The notes under the pieces: generated by a model | Seen by the model: the letters and a program-made list of their open reading frames with translations, nothing else | What the model was told of the DNA's origin: nothing | Databases searched by the model: none | Assembly: GCF_010645075.1 (NCBI RefSeq) | Contig: NZ_JAADZV010000010.1 | Location: 1 to 64,000 of the forward strand | Origin: Flavobacterium limi | GTDB lineage: Bacteria; Bacteroidota; Bacteroidia; Flavobacteriales; Flavobacteriaceae | Length of the DNA: 64,000 nucleotides | Direction: 5' to 3' | Position numbers and translations under genes: made by a program | In this document: positions 1-8,620 of the stretch, piece after piece | Layout of the letters: each line of letters opens with the position of its first letter | How positions within the stretch are numbered: the stretch's first letter is position 1

Positions 1-77
1 ATCAGGTGGTCACTTTGCTACGGAACGCGTGGTCAATTTACTCCGGAATTAGGTGGTCAAATTGACCGGTTTTTCCA
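1..77. mobile_element. terminal end of an IS21-type insertion sequence
   Basis: Three spaced copies of a GGTGGTCA-type motif begin near positions 5, 28 and 52. Two are followed by TTT and a CTCCGGAATT-like or CTACGGAA sequence, and the last runs into a GACCGG...TTTCCA end. Repeated end motifs of this kind are typical of IS21-family elements, which terminate in TG...CA; here the CA would be at 76-77. The body of the element lies outside the window, so only this end can be described. Family assignment rests on the motif pattern alone. Confidence 0.55.
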
Positions 78-1001
78 GAATCAGCAAATCTTTTAGAAAA
101 TGAGATAAGTGAAATTCATATTGAATTAGATGAAGCTACGAGAAATACTTCTGGCAGTCCAAATATTCCAATGACAATTTTCAACAAAATAAAGAATACT
201 GATATTTTCATCTGTGATTTAACAATTATAAATGAAGATTATGAAGGAAGGAAGGTTCCAAATCCGAATGTTTTAATCGAACTTGGACATGCCATTTCTT
301 CTCTGGGATGGGAAAGGATTATTTTATTATACAATTTAAAGTTTGGTAAATTCCCCGAAGATTTGCCTTTTGACATAGATAGGCATAGAATTACAACATT
401 CAAAATAGAAAACAAAAATGATAAATTTGGTAAAGGAGCGTTATCAAGAGTTCTTAAGGAATCAATCGAAGCCATATTAAAAAAATCTCCTCTAAAGCCA
501 TCACAAATAAAAAAAGAAACTTTAGAAGAAAAAAAAAGAAGAATGGATGTGGAAAATTTAAAATGGATTCTTGAATCATTACATATTCCCACTTTTGACA
601 CATTCATTAACGAATTTCCTGATTTAATTATTCATAAAATATTTGATTTTGAACTTAATTTTTCTTCAATTTTTGACAGCAGCTCCTTCCATTTATATGA
701 CAAGAAAATATTAAAACTCCTTAAAAATTATAAACTCTTATGGGAAAAATCTCTATCGTATTACAGGCACTATTATCCAATTCCTGGCACAAAAGTTTAT
801 AAATTTACTTCAACAACTGTACATGGAGACAAAATTAGGGATGCTGACCTTGATTATGAGACTCTAACCAAATTAGTTGTAGAACTAAAGAAAAGTTTTT
901 CTACTCTATTAAAATATGTGCGAGAATACTATTTGGAAATTGATTTAAATGAAACAAGTGAAGTTGCCTTAAGAAACTATACCAACACAGTTGAACAATA
1001 A
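78..1001 (+). pseudogene. TIR-like nucleotide-binding domain protein, 5' end lost to an IS
   Basis: The frame is open from codon 66 without an initiator, and the first ATG is at 171. Residues before that ATG (LDEATRNTSGSPNIP) still look like family sequence, so the true N-terminus is missing and an IS21-type end takes its place. Counted from the 171 ATG, FICDLT (13-18) and PNPNVLIELGHA (30-41) resemble TIR-like domains of Pycsar/CBASS TIR effectors, with a Glu at 37 at the likely catalytic position. The remaining ~170 residues are charged and helical without a recognised domain. In related systems the TIR domain cleaves NAD when activated; activity here is doubtful. Translation from ATG 171 would give a shortened 276-aa product. 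Confidence 0.6.
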
Positions 1002-1115
1002 AACCTTTATTCGCTCGCATATTGATCTTAAATGCTGTGGAAGATGTATATGACTTCTTGTATTTTTTTGATATAAACACTTGATTCACAAATTTTTTAA
1101 AAAAAAGTCTTAAAT

Positions 1116-1667
1116 ATGAAACAAATACTATTAGAAATTTCAGATTATGAAGATTCAAAAACATTAAAACTTTTTGAAGAATTTGAGTCACTAAACAAGC
1201 AGGATTATTTAACAAAAGGGCAACTTTTAAAAATTCTTAATTGGAAGTCACCACGGCCTTTAAATCATTATAAGGCAAATACCGAAAGCGAAATAGAAGA
1301 GATCACGAAACTTGCATTTAGTACCGAAAATGATCTTTTGAAAATTCACATACTGACTGCATTAAAAGGTGTAAGCTTTCCTGCTGCTTCTGCAATTCTT
1401 ATGTTTTATGATCCTACTAAATATCCTGTAATAGATATTAGAGTTTGGCGACAACTATATTATGCTAAAATGGTAGATACCAATGAACGTGGACAAAATT
1501 TTTCACTGAATGATTGTGCAAAATATTTTCAAGTTGTTCGAAAACTTGCAGATGAACTTAATATTACAGCGAGACAAGTCGAAAAACGTTTGTTCGATTA
1601 TGATAAAGCGAATCAGATCGGTAATTTATATCGCTTACATGTTCCCAAAGTATTAACTACAAAATAA
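1116..1667 (+). CDS. HhH-GPD base-excision glycosylase-like protein
   Basis: This 183-residue protein has a helix-hairpin-helix-like segment (LKGVSFPAASAIL, about 83-95) followed by YPVIDIRVW with Asp107 where HhH-GPD DNA glycosylases keep their catalytic aspartate. No iron-sulfur cysteine loop is present, and the protein is shorter than MutY or Nth. By family it may bind or excise modified bases, but the substrate is unknown. It lies 115 bp after the TIR remnant and 4 bp before the next gene, so it is probably co-transcribed with the membrane protein. A DNA-binding protein without glycosylase activity is an alternative. Confidence 0.6.
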   Translation: MKQILLEISDYEDSKTLKLFEEFESLNKQDYLTKGQLLKILNWKSPRPLNHYKANTESEIEEITKLAFSTENDLLKIHILTALKGVSFPAASAILMFYDPTKYPVIDIRVWRQLYYAKMVDTNERGQNFSLNDCAKYFQVVRKLADELNITARQVEKRLFDYDKANQIGNLYRLHVPKVLTTK

Positions 1668-1671
1668 ATTA

Positions 1672-2766
1672 ATGAATTCTTTATTTATAAAAACACTTTC
1701 CTCCATTCCATTTTTAGTTGTCATTTTGTTAGTATTAAATTTGGCTAATATTGAAGATTTGACAATTTATAATATTGGATTTGTTTCGATATCTATGACT
1801 ATCGCAACATTTTCAATTAGCTTTTCCCTTTTACAATATCAATTTTCGCCTTATAAAGCCTTACACCGATCAATGTCAAGAAGGCAATTAATTTTTTCTT
1901 ATTTAACAATATTCATATCTCAAATTCCACTTTTCTGTCTTTTTTATAATTTAAAATATGTTCCATTAGCAGGATTAATCTGTATTCCAATTCTTAGTTA
2001 CTTAATAATTTTATTAGTTGTCGTCGCAAATGAAGAAACCAATCCTATAATTTTAGTAAAGCGGAAAATCTCTACTAAAAAAATAAATCAATTTATTGAA
2101 AATTTCAATTTAGAAGATAAAAAACAAATAAAGGAAATATCTGAACTGGAATTTTCTAAACCAGATGAAACCCCAATGCACGATTATGGAGAAACTAATT
2201 TTAAGTTAATAAATATAGAGAACAATCCGTTTTCGCTGATTTACAATTCAATCTCTATAACAATCCAAAACAATGATATTGACAAATTTGCTGCATGTTT
2301 AAAGATGTACTTTGAAGCGGTAGATAATATTAAAAAAAATAAGATTTTAGAAAAATATGATTTAAGATATCGCATTGAAAAATTATTATGCATCTCATTT
2401 GAAAAGATTTGTTTTCAAGTATGTGCTAACGCTGAGCGAAAGGATTTCCAAAATATTCTTATCGGTACTTTATCTATTTATATAAAACGCAAAGCGTTGA
2501 CAAATGAGCATACTGATAGTACTTCACGAAAATTTTTGACTATAATTTGTAAAAGTATTGAAACTCTATTAGAACATGACAACTACGATGATGCTATAAT
2601 TATTATTTCGACTTTAAGACAACTATGTCAAAAAGGATTGTATAATTTACCAAAAGACGATTTGTTTTTTAATCACCGATTAACTCCAGCTCTCCGAAGT
2701 GTTTTTATAGCTACAGTGCTACGCAAACGTCTCCGACTTTGCGTAAATTTTTTATATTCCCACTAA
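1672..2766 (+). CDS. four-helix membrane protein whose 3' end runs into the intergenic repeat
   Basis: The N-terminal half has about four hydrophobic helices (roughly residues 8-25, 35-55, 73-92 and 97-118). A charged, helical cytoplasmic region of some 230 residues follows. I do not recognise the family. It starts 4 bp after the HhH-GPD gene stops. The last ~26 codons (from about 2686) are encoded by the repeat itself, including the terminator hairpin at 2721-2744, so the native C-terminus appears to have been lost or overwritten. The last residues (PALRSVF...) match nothing expected of a membrane protein. Function is unknown; the setting suggests a conflict or defence role. Confidence 0.55.
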   Translation: MNSLFIKTLSSIPFLVVILLVLNLANIEDLTIYNIGFVSISMTIATFSISFSLLQYQFSPYKALHRSMSRRQLIFSYLTIFISQIPLFCLFYNLKYVPLAGLICIPILSYLIILLVVVANEETNPIILVKRKISTKKINQFIENFNLEDKKQIKEISELEFSKPDETPMHDYGETNFKLINIENNPFSLIYNSISITIQNNDIDKFAACLKMYFEAVDNIKKNKILEKYDLRYRIEKLLCISFEKICFQVCANAERKDFQNILIGTLSIYIKRKALTNEHTDSTSRKFLTIICKSIETLLEHDNYDDAIIIISTLRQLCQKGLYNLPKDDLFFNHRLTPALRSVFIATVLRKRLRLCVNFLYSH

Positions 2767-2887
2767 TTCAAAATTTCTAAAAGTCTCCCGACTTTAAATT
2801 TTTTTGTATGAAATTTATCTTTATGGAATATGGCTTAGGTACTTAAATATTGTTTTGATGGTTATAATCTTTTTTGGTTATTTTTGA
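2686..2887 (+). repeat. array repeat copy 1 (terminator, second hairpin, promoter)
   Basis: This nearly full copy begins with CTCCGAAGTGTT. Hairpin A follows (ACGCAAA at 2721-2727 pairing with TTTGCGT at 2738-2744, then a T run). Hairpin B has AAAGTC and GACTTT arms around 2780-2795. Last comes a promoter with TTTG at 2854-2857, a 21-bp spacer and TATTTTTG at 2879-2886. It joins the end of the membrane-protein gene to the Mrr gene, whose ATG is 39 bp after the -7 box. Confidence 0.8.
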
Positions 2888-2925
2888 AATTGATATTTTA
2901 ATCATAACAAGCATTTATTTAACTT

Positions 2926-3951
2926 ATGGATTATTGGTTACATAGAATTTCTTATTTAGCGGAATTGTCATATCCGTTATTGGATAAAGGTTTTTTAACA
3001 ATTGGATTTTCTGATTTTTCTTTTGAAGAAATGATTGAAAGGACATTAAAAAAAGAATGGGACTATTTCAACAATCGTTTTACAGAAATTTGGGGCAATA
3101 CACCAAGGACTCGTTATAATTTATGGTATTTTTTACGTTTTAAAAAAGGTGATATTGTAGTAGTTCCTACTTGGGGAGCATTTCATATTTGTGAAATTAT
3201 AGATGATGGACCTCTACTGATAGAAAAGTCATTTTCAACTGATTTAAAAGCTTGGGGAAACAAGAAAGTTGTTTTGGATAATAATTTGTTAGCTCAGGAA
3301 AATGGTGATTCATATGATTTAGGATTTGCTCGCAAAATAAAAATTCTTTATAGAAACATTCCAAGAGATAAGTTCGCAGATTCGAAGCTAACCGCGCGAA
3401 TGAAAATTAGACAAACTAATGCAAACATAAACGATATAAAAGGCAGTGTTATTAAAAGCATTGAAAACTTCCAATTAAACAAGCCAATTCATTTGCATTC
3501 TATATTAATTGATAAAACAGCTAGAATTATTTTAGACACAATTAAAACAGAACTAAATCCAGACAAATTCGAAAAACTTGTAAAGCTTTATTTTCAAAGT
3601 GCCGGAGCTAATCAGGTTTATATTCCCGCTAAAAATGAACGTGATAAGGAGGGTGATGCTGATATAGTAGCAGTATTTGAAAATTTAAAGCTAATAGTTT
3701 ATACACAAGCTAAATTTCAAACAGGACAGATAAGTGAGTGGGGAACAAATCAAGTTTTAGAATATAAAACGAATAAGGATAGCGTTGATGATGGATATAA
3801 TAAATTAGCTTGGGTTATAACTACTGCTGATACATTTAATGAAACAGCTTCAAATCTGGCGAAGCAAAATCAAATACAATTAATTAACGGTGTCGAGTTT
3901 TCAAAAATGCTTTTTAACAATGGGATAATCGCATTGAACAGAGATATTTAG
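2926..3951 (+). CDS. Mrr-type restriction endonuclease with EVE/PUA-like N-terminus
   Basis: The C-terminal third carries an Mrr-like PD-(D/E)xK nuclease: Glu216 in the PDKFEKLV helix, GDAD (243-246), and QAK (261-263), the Q-x-K variant found in Mrr enzymes. The first ~145 residues include KKGDIVVVPTWGAFHICEI (73-91), which resembles the EVE/PUA fold that reads modified bases. This layout suggests a modification-dependent type IV restriction enzyme cutting foreign DNA. No methyltransferase is beside it, as expected for type IV. It stands alone between two repeat copies, driven by the promoter in copy 1. The nuclease call is solid; the reader-domain call is inference. Confidence 0.75.
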   Translation: MDYWLHRISYLAELSYPLLDKGFLTIGFSDFSFEEMIERTLKKEWDYFNNRFTEIWGNTPRTRYNLWYFLRFKKGDIVVVPTWGAFHICEIIDDGPLLIEKSFSTDLKAWGNKKVVLDNNLLAQENGDSYDLGFARKIKILYRNIPRDKFADSKLTARMKIRQTNANINDIKGSVIKSIENFQLNKPIHLHSILIDKTARIILDTIKTELNPDKFEKLVKLYFQSAGANQVYIPAKNERDKEGDADIVAVFENLKLIVYTQAKFQTGQISEWGTNQVLEYKTNKDSVDDGYNKLAWVITTADTFNETASNLAKQNQIQLINGVEFSKMLFNNGIIALNRDI

Positions 3952-4160
3952 CCCGCTCTCCGCTCTCCAAAGTGTTCCTAATGAAACGCTGTGCAAATGT
4001 CTTCGACTTTGCACAATTTTTTTGATGTTATTGTAAATTCAGAACCTCTAGAAGTCTCCCGACTTTAAATAACTGTTTTATGAAATTTGGTTTTATTGAG
4101 TAGAGTAATGTAACCAAATATTCTTTTAATGGTTTGTAATCTTTTTTGGCTATTTTTGAT
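3952..4160 (+). repeat. array repeat copy 2
   Basis: This full copy starts directly after the Mrr stop codon. Hairpin A pairs TGTGCAAA (3990-3997) with TTTGCACA (4008-4015), followed by T7. Hairpin B lies at 4051-4066. The promoter -7 box TATTTTTG is at 4151-4158; the aligned -33 region has decayed to TTTTAAT, though a TTTG at 4133-4136 may substitute. Compared with copy 1, two base pairs of hairpin A have changed on both arms. Confidence 0.8.
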
Positions 4161-4213
4161 TAGATATAAAATGAAATGGATTTTGCCAATCATAAAGAAC
4201 TTTGATTAATATT

Positions 4214-4876
4214 ATGGAAATTGAAATTTATAAAATTATTCCGTTTGCGTTTTCATTGATCGCAATTACTATTTCAATTGCTACAATTTTTTTTACAAGA
4301 CAAAATTTAAAAAGACAATTACGATTAGGCAAGCTTGAAGAAATTCTTGAGATACTTCAATTCTTGGATTCTTATTATAGAGGCTTATTCATGCTTTTTA
4401 AAGACACTGAAGAAAAAATTGAGCATATTCAAAACCAAAAAAAAATGCCCGCATATTTGGAAGAATTATCAAGGAATAAAGAAAGTTTTACAGAAATGTT
4501 CGATATGAAAACTTTGATAAATAAAGTTTCAAGACTAAATGTTTTATCGAAATCATATTTGCCAAACAAAAAAAATCTAAAAAGCAAAGCGCTCACGATT
4601 GCGGATGTATATTTTGCAATGTATTATCATGTGAAATCTGATGGAAATTTGCGTACAAAAAAGACATATACAATAATTCCAAAACCTATAGAAATGAAGT
4701 GTATTATTTCTGAATTAGAAGATCAAATAATTTTTGAAATGAAGTTAGGATATAAAAATATCGGTGGTAACGAACATTACAAATACTATAAAAATCAGTT
4801 TCAGAGAGATTTGTCTAATGCGGTCTCACTTGAAAAGGAAAAAAGAGAAAAAGAAAATTCGATTTCCGCTCTTTGA
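4214..4876 (+). CDS. single-pass membrane protein of unknown function
   Basis: The ATG at 4214 gives 220 residues; an in-frame TTG twelve bases upstream is a weaker choice. One hydrophobic helix (about residues 5-27) precedes a lysine-rich, mostly helical domain. This resembles small membrane-anchored proteins common in defence islands, but I cannot name a family. It stands alone between repeat copies 2 and 3. Its stop codon lies inside the first bases of copy 3, where TTTGA replaces the usual TCCGA. A role beside the Mrr or HNH nucleases would be guesswork. Confidence 0.6.
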   Translation: MEIEIYKIIPFAFSLIAITISIATIFFTRQNLKRQLRLGKLEEILEILQFLDSYYRGLFMLFKDTEEKIEHIQNQKKMPAYLEELSRNKESFTEMFDMKTLINKVSRLNVLSKSYLPNKKNLKSKALTIADVYFAMYYHVKSDGNLRTKKTYTIIPKPIEMKCIISELEDQIIFEMKLGYKNIGGNEHYKYYKNQFQRDLSNAVSLEKEKREKENSISAL

Positions 4877-4945
4877 TATGTTCCTAATAAAAAGCTAAGA
4901 GACTTTTCTGGCTTTGCACATTTTTTACTTATGTAAATTAAAAAA
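4866..4945 (+). repeat. array repeat copy 3, degenerate
   Basis: Only the left part aligns: a CCGCTCT...GTTCCTAAT...AAGCT opening and a TTTGCACATTTTTT tail at about 4912-4927. The left arm of hairpin A has decayed, and hairpin B and the promoter box cannot be recognised. The HNH gene downstream therefore has no obvious array-type promoter. Confidence 0.5.
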
Positions 4946-5000
4946 CTTAGTAGATTTGTTTCTCAATATTCAATTGAAAAAATAGCCGCAAAATAAATCT

Positions 5001-6044
5001 ATGCAAATTCCACAATCTCAATACCTGCCAATAGATAAACTGGCGTCAGTATTTTCAAGTACATCTGCTACTTACAAATTTTATTGGTTTTTAGCAATAC
5101 TTGAACTGGTTGAAGAAGGAGGTATACATATTGCGAAAAGAAATATTTTCTCGCGGATGATAAGCAATTCGTGGTATACAGTAAATTATTTTCATATTTC
5201 TTTTGGTAAGCAGGATTTGATACAGGATGCAGTTAAGGCACTTATAAAAATTGAAAACCTTCAGATTAACGAAAACAAAAATATAATAAATGCTGTTTTA
5301 GATAATTCGGTTAATACAGAAACAATAAGGATATTAAAGCATTTCGATAAAAATGTACCGCATTGGTTTATTTCGTCTTGGTTTTCAGGCAATCGTAATG
5401 AAATTTATTCGCTTTCTCAAAATTTTGATTATGGATGTCTTTACCGTTTAGAAAAAGATGCCATAGAGATCAACCCAATCTGGATTTCCTATTTGCAATC
5501 TAATTCCAGGATATTAAAGGATTTTTGCTATTGGAATTTGTCACTTTTTCTTCAAAAAAGAAATCCAAATGTCCCGGACATTCCAAATAAGATCAGTAAA
5601 GCAATTACGAGAAATTCATTAGTTAAACAAACCAATGAATATTGGAAATTGGTATTTAATGAATTAGGTTCTGTTGACTGTATTTTTACCAACAACAAAT
5701 TAGTTTTTGAAGAAAAGAAATATGCTTTGGATCATTTTGTACCTCACGCATTTGTTTCTCATGACCTAATTTGGAATTTAATCCCAATTGACAAAACCTT
5801 TAATTGTTCAAAAGGAGATAAACTTCCATCCGTACAAAAACATTTCGATAAATTTTATAACCTACAAAAAACAGCTTATGAAATTGTGAAAAGTTATAAT
5901 TCCAATAATAGATACTTAGAAGATTATCTCACTATTTTCCCGGATATAGAAGATTGTGGATTTGATTATTTACGATATAAAGAAACTATTCAGCCTTTGA
6001 TCACTATTGCAAGTAATAACGGATTTTCATATATGAAAGATTAA
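5001..6044 (+). CDS. HNH endonuclease
   Basis: The 347-residue protein ends in a clear HNH nuclease motif: DHFVPHAF (244-251), WNLIP (258-262), Asn268 and Lys271/Lys274. This is the spacing of the beta-beta-alpha metal finger that cuts DNA. The first 230 residues are helical without a named domain; YKFYWFLAILEL near residue 25 is common at the start of HNH proteins found in defence islands. By family it is a restriction-like or abortive-infection nuclease. It stands alone between degenerate copies 3 and 4. Confidence 0.75.
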   Translation: MQIPQSQYLPIDKLASVFSSTSATYKFYWFLAILELVEEGGIHIAKRNIFSRMISNSWYTVNYFHISFGKQDLIQDAVKALIKIENLQINENKNIINAVLDNSVNTETIRILKHFDKNVPHWFISSWFSGNRNEIYSLSQNFDYGCLYRLEKDAIEINPIWISYLQSNSRILKDFCYWNLSLFLQKRNPNVPDIPNKISKAITRNSLVKQTNEYWKLVFNELGSVDCIFTNNKLVFEEKKYALDHFVPHAFVSHDLIWNLIPIDKTFNCSKGDKLPSVQKHFDKFYNLQKTAYEIVKSYNSNNRYLEDYLTIFPDIEDCGFDYLRYKETIQPLITIASNNGFSYMKD

Positions 6045-6078
6045 TAGGTTTGTGTTTATGAACTAGTACATAAAAAAA

Positions 6079-6140
6079 GGCTCTCCGGAGCGTTCCAGTT
6101 ATAAGCTACGCAAATATTCATACTTTGAGTAATTTTTTAG
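6079..6140 (+). repeat. array repeat copy 4, degenerate
   Basis: The GGCTCTCCGGAGCGTTCC opening and an ACGCAAA...ACTTTGAGT hairpin followed by TTTTTTA align with the terminator half of the other copies. Hairpin B and the promoter are absent. It would end transcription of the HNH gene and lies next to the IS3-type element. Confidence 0.5.
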
Positions 6141-6170
6141 TGGTCTTATAAATATTATGCTTTATCATTT

Positions 6171-6779
6171 TTAAATTCGGGTTTTATTTTTTTTCACAGA
6201 AACATAAAGATTTAACTCCCGCATATAAATTAGGACTGTATTTGAAGATAATTGATATCCGGATTTTTGCAGTTCAGCTGTAATTCGCCTGGAGCCATAC
6301 CGTTTTTTGGATGCTATAAATATCGATGTAATTTCTTCCTTAACCATCCTTTTCCATTGTTGTCGTTCGGAAACATATTCATATTTCCATTTATTATAGC
6401 TGTTTAAGCATACCCCCAGAGTTTTACACATGAGATAACTGGAGTGTTTTTGTTCATTTTCTGCTATATACTGAAAGATTTCTAGAGATCCTTTTTGAAG
6501 AGATTCCGCTGCTCCTTTAATAATTTCAAATTGTGTATTTAACTTTTTAATTTTTGTTTTAAGCTCAAAAATCTTTTTTTCATCAGTACTTAATTTGCCT
6601 TTTCCATAAACAGAAAAACTTTCCGGGCCATGTATTATAAAGATCCTGCGCCAATTACATAAGGAGTGGCTTGTGATGTTAAATTTTTGAGCTACTTCAG
6701 CTATAGTTCCTTTTTCGAAACTTAACAGGACAGCTTGCAATTTTAAATCTGGACTATAACTTTGTTTTTTTTCTTTCAT
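6171..6779 (-). CDS. IS3-type transposase paralogue lacking the DDE domain
   Basis: The 202-residue protein has an N-terminal HTH of the transposase_8/OrfA kind (residues 5-60), a coiled-coil stretch, and an HTH_21-like region (about 135-190). It stops at VKKNKTRI, just where the integrase core would begin, so it has no DDE triad. It aligns along its length with the N-terminal half of the neighbouring full transposase, but the two are diverged, so it is not a recent broken copy. It begins 10 bp after that gene. It could be an old decayed transposase or a retained DNA-binding regulator. Confidence 0.6.
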   Translation of the reverse strand: MKEKKQSYSPDLKLQAVLLSFEKGTIAEVAQKFNITSHSLCNWRRIFIIHGPESFSVYGKGKLSTDEKKIFELKTKIKKLNTQFEIIKGAAESLQKGSLEIFQYIAENEQKHSSYLMCKTLGVCLNSYNKWKYEYVSERQQWKRMVKEEITSIFIASKKRYGSRRITAELQKSGYQLSSNTVLIYMRELNLYVSVKKNKTRI

Positions 6780-6789
6780 AAGCTAAAGA

Positions 6790-7959
6790 CTATCGTTTTT
6801 GAAAATTATTTTCTGCATTAAATTCCTCGATAGATTTATAATCGAGTGCTGAATGCCTTCTTTTTTTGTTATACCAGTTTTCTATGTAATCCTGTATCGC
6901 CATTCTCATTTCTGCTGGTGTCAATAATCTTGTCTGCATATATATCAGCTCTCTTTTCAGCGAATTAAAAAAACTTTCAGAAACAGCATTGTCAATACTG
7001 TCTGCTTTTCGGCTCATGCTTCGGACACATTTATATTGATCCAGAGTAGCTGTAAATAACTTGTTGGCATACTGTACTCCGCGGTCTGAATGAAAAATTA
7101 AACCATCTTTAATTTTGCGGTTTCTTACAGCCATTTTCCATGCGGGCAGGGTAGTGGTTTTAGTAGAGAGGGCAGAACCAATGTTCCAACCCACTACTTT
7201 TCGGTCATACAAATCGATAATCACAGTAAGGTACAAAAAACTTTTCTCAATCTGAATGTAGGTAATGTCCGAGACCCAAACCTTCGATGGCTTATTTGTT
7301 TTGAACTGCCTGTTCAGGATATTCGGCGAAGTATACAGATTATGCTTAGAATCGGTTGTTACTTTATATTTCTTTTTGACTTTGCTTTTAAGCCCCAGCT
7401 CTTTCATATAGAATGAAACCTGACCTTCAGAGATTAAAATTCCTTGTTTGAGCAGCTCTCTTGTTATTAGGATGCATCCGTAATGCTGATTAAATTCGTA
7501 AAATACGGAAGCTATTGTCTCTTTAAGCAGGCTGACACGGGCTTCACTTTTTGAAACAGGCTGTATCGTCCATAAATTGTAAGTTGAAGTTGAAGCACCT
7601 AAAACCTCGCACATAAGACCAATAGGATATTTTATCTTATTTTTATGGATAAAGTTATACAGGGCGTGTTTGCCTTGGGCCATAAATTGGATTCCTTTTT
7701 TCAATATTTCTAATCGTAACTGTGCTTCTGCAAGTTCTTTTTCCAATTCGAAAACCCGCTTGTCCTCATAGTAAATTCTTTTACCTCCTTTGCCCGGAAA
7801 ACTTCCGTTCTTAAAAGTCCTATAGACAGTGCGCCACTTAGAAAGTAATTTTGGTGATATATTCAGTTCTTTAGAAGTTTCGTTAACGCTTTTCTTGATA
7901 TAGCTTAATATCACAGCATTTGCTTTAAAATCTGGACTGTAGCTTATTTTTTCTGCCAT
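6790..7959 (-). CDS. IS3-family transposase, single-frame OrfA-OrfB protein
   Basis: This 389-residue protein combines an N-terminal HTH, a leucine-rich coiled coil (about 70-95), an HTH_21 region (145-195) and an rve integrase core with Asp231 (WVSDIT), Asp292 (FHSDRG) and Glu328 (NAVSESF). The D-to-E spacing is 35 residues, as in IS3 elements. Unlike most IS3 elements, OrfA and OrfB are in one frame with no slippery site needed. I found no convincing terminal inverted repeats. It lies against the direction of the array and appears intact. Confidence 0.85.
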   Translation of the reverse strand: MAEKISYSPDFKANAVILSYIKKSVNETSKELNISPKLLSKWRTVYRTFKNGSFPGKGGKRIYYEDKRVFELEKELAEAQLRLEILKKGIQFMAQGKHALYNFIHKNKIKYPIGLMCEVLGASTSTYNLWTIQPVSKSEARVSLLKETIASVFYEFNQHYGCILITRELLKQGILISEGQVSFYMKELGLKSKVKKKYKVTTDSKHNLYTSPNILNRQFKTNKPSKVWVSDITYIQIEKSFLYLTVIIDLYDRKVVGWNIGSALSTKTTTLPAWKMAVRNRKIKDGLIFHSDRGVQYANKLFTATLDQYKCVRSMSRKADSIDNAVSESFFNSLKRELIYMQTRLLTPAEMRMAIQDYIENWYNKKRRHSALDYKSIEEFNAENNFQKR

Positions 7960-8373
7960 ATGAATACTATTTTAGATATCGCTATTAGAATATTCTAAAT
8001 TACTTAAAATCATAAGTATAGATGTTATTGATCAGTTTAAAAATGTTTTAATTTTTTAGTAGCGATTAATTAGAAGTAGTAAACTTATTAGGCGAATGTC
8101 TATAAAATGATGTAATAGCCAGCCTATTTTTTTATCAATCTATTTTCATTGATTGATTATTTGTAAGAAATATATAATTATAATTTTTTTTCAATATGGA
8201 TATTTTTCTTACATTTGAATTGTTTTACAGGGTGTAATTCTTTAATAGTAGTCATGAATAAAGGAAAGGACTTAAACTAGAAAAGGATAAAATCAGTGAT
8301 ATTAAAAATCCAAAAACAGATTTCATCTTAATTAATAATAAATTTTTTGTGGTACTGTGGGGGGCATCACAAT
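7960..8373. other. gene-free stretch between the IS3 element and the array repeat
   Basis: About 410 AT-rich bases follow the start of the transposase gene. They hold no frame with convincing codon use and no array repeat. The stretch may contain the upstream end of the IS3 element, but no terminal repeat could be matched with the left flank. Confidence 0.5.
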
Positions 8374-8409
8374 AAACCCTTGGATCCCTAGAGATTCAAG
8401 GGTTTTTTT
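8374..8409 (+). terminator. intrinsic terminator
   Basis: AAACCCTTG pairs with CAAGGGTTT around a 16-base loop, followed by a T run. No gene precedes it on the + strand for 400 bases, so it may belong to a lost gene or a small RNA. Confidence 0.6.
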
Positions 8410-8423
8410 ATGATTGCTCTGAA

Positions 8424-8573
8424 CCAGCTCCCCGAAGTGTTCCTAATGAAACGCTACATTGCTGTGCGAATGTCTCAGACCCCTGCTCCCCGAAGTGTTC
8501 CTAATGAAGCGCTGTGCAAATTCCTTCGACTTTGCACATTTTTTTAATGTTCTTGTAAACTCAAACCTTGCTC
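8424..8573 (+). repeat. array repeat copies 5a and 5b (partial, in tandem)
   Basis: Copy 5a (8424-8480) has the GCTCCCCGAAGTGTTCC opening but breaks off in hairpin A. Copy 5b starts again at about 8484 and has an intact hairpin A (TGTGCAAA 8513-8520 with TTTGCACA 8531-8538, then T7). Neither keeps hairpin B or the promoter. Tandem partial copies suggest slippage or recombination between repeats. Confidence 0.75.
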
Positions 8574-8589
8574 ACCTAAGTGTTTCCCC

Positions 8590-8620
8590 CAACTGGCGCT
8601 CGTTTGCAACGAGTGCCCCC
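8590..8620. repeat. REP-like hairpin
   Basis: CTCGTT-TGC-AACGAG (8599-8613) is a perfect 6-bp stem with a 3-base loop, preceded by GGCG and followed by TGCCCCCGC. The same layout recurs at 10275, 11446, 12276 and 12378. It sits between array repeat copies 5b and 5c. Confidence 0.65.
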
